Positions 61,507 to 64,000 of a stretch of DNA of 64,000 nt are shown here, one piece after another; positions within the stretch are counted from its first letter, which is position 1, and the number at the start of each line of letters is the position of its first letter. Location of the stretch: contig JBMNEQ010000001.1 of the NCBI GenBank assembly GCA_050948865.1, forward strand, positions 310,001-374,000, in the 5' to 3' direction. The position numbers were made by a program, and so were the translations under genes. This stretch comes from SKGN01 sp050948865. Lineage in GTDB: Bacteria > Bacillota_I > Bacilli_A > RF39 > UBA660. The notes under the pieces are model-generated. The model did no database searches, was not told the DNA's origin, and was given only the letters and a program-made list of their open reading frames with translations.

Positions 61507-63525
61507 ATGAAAATAAAACTTAGTTTGGAACCAGAAAAAATAGCAGTTTATCTTTTTTTGGCTTTATTACTCCTTTATATTGTAGCAATTGGCGTTTTAA
61601 ATATGGCTACTTTTTCTCAGGAAGCTGAATTTTATGGATTAAATCCTATTGAAGCTTTTTCTGAGGATTTTATTGGGGTAACCTTTTCTTTTTATGTTTT
61701 AGCTCTTGGAGGAATTCTTTATGTTCTTCTTTTTGGGGGAAAAGGTTTAGATATATTTTCTAAAAAAAAGGATAAGGGAGGTTACTCTAGATGGGCTAAA
61801 GAAGATGAAGTAAAAAAGGTTTTAAAAAAGATTAGACCTTTAGATCCTACTTTTGAACATGCTGGAATTCCTTTGATTACTAAACCAAATGAAGTTTGGG
61901 TTGATGATGGGGAATCTCATTCTTTAATAATTGGTTCAACAGGTAGTGGTAAAACAACAATGGTGGTTAAACCTTTAATTAAGATTTTGGCTAAAAAGGG
62001 AGAATCAATGATTTTAACTGATCCTAAAGGGGAATTATATGAAGAAAGCGCTAATATGTTAATTGAAAGAGGTTATAATATTATAGTTTTAAATCTTCGT
62101 AATCCTTCTAAAGGTAATGCTTGGAATCCTTTAATGTTACCATATAGATTATATAAAGAGGGATCTGATAAAGCGAATGAATTATTAAATGATTTAGCTT
62201 TAAATTTATTTCATGATGAAAAAGGAGATGATGATCCTTTTTGGGAAAACACGGCAGCAGATTATTTTACTGGTTGTGCTTTAGGTCTTTTTGAAGATGC
62301 TAAAGTAGAAGAAATAAACTTAAATTCTATTAGTTATATGACATCTGTTGGTGAAGAAAGATATGGCAGTTCTAGTTATATTAAACAATATTTTATGGAA
62401 AAGGATCCTTCTAAACCTGTTTATGTTAATGTAGCGAGCACTATTAATGCTCCAGATACAACAAGAGATAGTATTTTATCTGTATTTCGTCAAAAAATTA
62501 AGATTTTTGCTCTTACAGAACATTTATCAGAAATGTTATCCTATAGTGATTTTGATATGAAAGAAATAGGTCTTCAAAAAACAGCCGTTTTTATTATAAT
62601 TCAAGATGAAAAGAAAACGTATCATGCTTTGGCAACTGTCTTTGTTAAACAATGTTATGAAACTTTGATCGATGTTGCTCATGAAAATGGTGGTAAGTTA
62701 CCAATTAGGACTAATTTTATTTTAGATGAGTTTGCCAATATGCCTCCTTTAAAAGATGTTACAACAATGATTACTGCTGCTCGTAGTAGACAAATAAGGT
62801 TTAATCTTATAATCCAAAATTATGCTCAATTAAATCAAGTATATGGAAAAGAGAACGCTGAAACCATTAAGGGGAATTGTTCTAATGTAGTTTATTTAAT
62901 AACGAAAGAATTATCTGTTTTAGAAGAATTAAGTAAGTTATGTGGAGAAAAAAAGGAAAAGAAAAAAGATGGTAAAGAAACAACTAAACCATTAATTACT
63001 ATTAGTGATTTACAACGCTTAAAGTTTAAAGATACGATCATTTTAAAGGACCGGGTTTATCCTTTTAAAACTAAATTATTACCGATGTTTGAATATAGTT
63101 ATGGAGATAAAGAAGGAACAAAGCCAGCTTATCCTGAGAGAATAACAAAACCAATCTCTTTATTTGATGTTAGAAAACAAGTTAAAGAAAGAAAAAGAGA
63201 GAATGTTTTTAATGCTCCTTTTGAAAGTGGGATGTTACCATCAGGCTTAAATGAGGATTTAGAGGGAGCAAATGAATCTTTTAATGTTGATGATCTTATT
63301 AAAAAAATAGATGCTAAAATAGCCCAATTAGAAGCAGAAGAAATAGAGAAAGAAGAAGAACAACAATTAAGTTCTAATCAAGATGGAATTAAGAAGGAAG
63401 TTGTTCCTAAACAAGAAGTAGTAGTGGATGTTAAACAAGATATAGAGAAGATTTTAAATGATCAAAAACAAGAAGAAATAACTGATGATGCTTTCTTTGA
63501 TGATTTTTTTAGTGATGATGATTAA
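61507..63525 (+). CDS. virD4: VirD4/TraG type IV coupling protein
   Basis: 672 aa. Two N-terminal helices (about 13-33 and 58-77), then the ATPase: Walker A GSTGSGKTT (143-151), MILTDPKGELYEESANMLIERG, Walker B FILDEFANMPP and the RSRQIRFNLIIQNYAQL segment. An acidic Glu/Gln-rich C-terminal tail may bind substrates. It recruits DNA or protein substrates to the T4SS. RBS GGAGG ten bases after the lipoprotein gene. Last gene of the block. Confidence 0.93.
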   Translation: MKIKLSLEPEKIAVYLFLALLLLYIVAIGVLNMATFSQEAEFYGLNPIEAFSEDFIGVTFSFYVLALGGILYVLLFGGKGLDIFSKKKDKGGYSRWAKEDEVKKVLKKIRPLDPTFEHAGIPLITKPNEVWVDDGESHSLIIGSTGSGKTTMVVKPLIKILAKKGESMILTDPKGELYEESANMLIERGYNIIVLNLRNPSKGNAWNPLMLPYRLYKEGSDKANELLNDLALNLFHDEKGDDDPFWENTAADYFTGCALGLFEDAKVEEINLNSISYMTSVGEERYGSSSYIKQYFMEKDPSKPVYVNVASTINAPDTTRDSILSVFRQKIKIFALTEHLSEMLSYSDFDMKEIGLQKTAVFIIIQDEKKTYHALATVFVKQCYETLIDVAHENGGKLPIRTNFILDEFANMPPLKDVTTMITAARSRQIRFNLIIQNYAQLNQVYGKENAETIKGNCSNVVYLITKELSVLEELSKLCGEKKEKKKDGKETTKPLITISDLQRLKFKDTIILKDRVYPFKTKLLPMFEYSYGDKEGTKPAYPERITKPISLFDVRKQVKERKRENVFNAPFESGMLPSGLNEDLEGANESFNVDDLIKKIDAKIAQLEAEEIEKEEEQQLSSNQDGIKKEVVPKQEVVVDVKQDIEKILNDQKQEEITDDAFFDDFFSDDD

Positions 63526-63532
63526 ATAAAAT

Positions 63533-63566
63533 AAAAAAGCCCTTAAATTTTTTAGGGCTTTTGTTA
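63533..63566. terminator. Bidirectional terminator at the end of the T4SS block
   Basis: AAAAAGCCCT and AGGGCTTTT flank an A/T loop; it separates virD4 from the convergent PASTA-like gene. Confidence 0.85.
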
Positions 63567-64000
63567 TTCTATAATATAAATTGTATAAGTATTACCTTGA
63601 GTAATGTTACTTCCTTTATTGGTAGGAGAACTTTCATGGATAAGTCCTGCTTGTCTTGAATTATCTGCTTTTTTAATAAAGGTAAATTTTATATCAGGAT
63701 AAAGTTCTTTAAATTTAGTTGTTAGATAATTAATAGTTCCATTAGCGTCCCCAATTTTTAACCAGGCTTCTTGATAATCAAAAGTATAGGATTGTGGTGT
63801 TCCTTTACTTAAAGATAAGGTAATACTAGAACCATTAATTACTTTTAAACCACTATTTTTTGATTGAGAGGTGACGTTATCTTTTTTTATATTTGTTGAA
63901 TAAGTTCCTTCTTTAAAATAACAACTAAGACCAATATTTTTGCAAGTAGTTTGAACTTCACTTTTTGTTTTATTATAAAAGTTTGGAATAATAATTGCTT
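63564..64000 (-). CDS. C-terminal part of a PASTA-like protein (partial)
   Basis: An open frame enters from the right edge and ends at TAA (63566-63564), giving 144 residues. The first 45 residues (IIIPNFYNKTKSEVQTTCKN, then IGLSCYFKEG) look like a PASTA repeat, the module of Ser/Thr kinases and penicillin-binding proteins that senses peptidoglycan. The second part (SYTFDYQEAWLKIGDANGTI) is less clear. Which protein it belongs to cannot be told from this fragment. Confidence 0.65.
   Translation of the reverse strand, partial: AIIIPNFYNKTKSEVQTTCKNIGLSCYFKEGTYSTNIKKDNVTSQSKNSGLKVINGSSITLSLSKGTPQSYTFDYQEAWLKIGDANGTINYLTTKFKELYPDIKFTFIKKADNSRQAGLIHESSPTNKGSNITQGNTYTIYIIE

Noticed and set aside
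45434..63525. Complete integrative conjugative element
   Set aside because: No relaxase, integrase, origin of transfer or att repeat could be found in or beside the block within the window.
1..64000. Mycoplasma genetic code (UGA as Trp)
   Set aside because: Several genes end in TGA with overlapping starts, the Trp tRNA has a CCA anticodon, and reading through these TGAs breaks gene boundaries.

Overview
The window is a very AT-rich stretch of a low-GC Firmicute (Bacillota). UGA is read as a stop: several genes end in TGA or overlap through ATGA, and the only Trp tRNA has a CCA anticodon. Spore genes (CotY/CotZ-like coat proteins, DUF4183 proteins, CwlJ-like cortex hydrolase, two YjcZ-like small proteins, YtaF) point to an endospore former. 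The AT bias and an IS1630-like IS30 element recall lineages near the Mollicutes. I would guess an uncultured Bacilli-type gut organism, with moderate confidence. All functions are read from motifs by eye.

1-13,140: cell-envelope and spore-surface genes. These are a nine-LysM amidase, an AlkD-like glycosylase, a PEBP protein, two DUF4183 proteins (one fused to a CotZ-like domain), a large catalase, an M14 carboxypeptidase lipoprotein, a DUF5011-repeat surface protein, TspO and a second CotZ-like protein. 13,150-20,530 (minus strand): a five-gene glycan operon (4,6-dehydratase, reductase-glycosyltransferase fusion, GT4, nucleotide-sugar dehydrogenase, 4-epimerase), then cwlJ and small spore proteins. 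The operon lies between spore genes and may decorate the spore surface.

20,640-28,900: mostly housekeeping genes: YigZ, polysaccharide deacetylase, Hsp20 with a CIRCE-like operator, YtaF, tRNAs, Tex, a D,D-carboxypeptidase and a HAD phosphatase.

28,980-40,280: an accessory island bounded by two nearly identical IS110-family copies in the same orientation. Each has a readable bridge-RNA target loop. Between them lie a radical SAM/SPASM enzyme with a 32-residue Cys-rich peptide (likely RiPP pair), TlyA, a large serine recombinase, and a gene broken by an IS30-family element with a 15-bp target duplication.

40,300-45,345: tandem DUF1538 membrane proteins with two PII-like proteins, an SDR, QueG, a thioredoxin-like membrane protein and TrmL.

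45,430-63,525: an 18-kb same-strand block joining a Tad/Flp-pilus set (CpaB, CpaF, TadB, TadC, two small pilins, TadE-like, CpaE-like) to a conjugation-type type IV secretion set (VirB2-like, VirB6-like, PrgI/VirB3, split VirB4, M23 hydrolase, lipoprotein, VirD4). No relaxase, integrase or prepilin peptidase is visible. This composite machine is the most interesting system here. A PASTA-like protein fragment on the minus strand ends the window.
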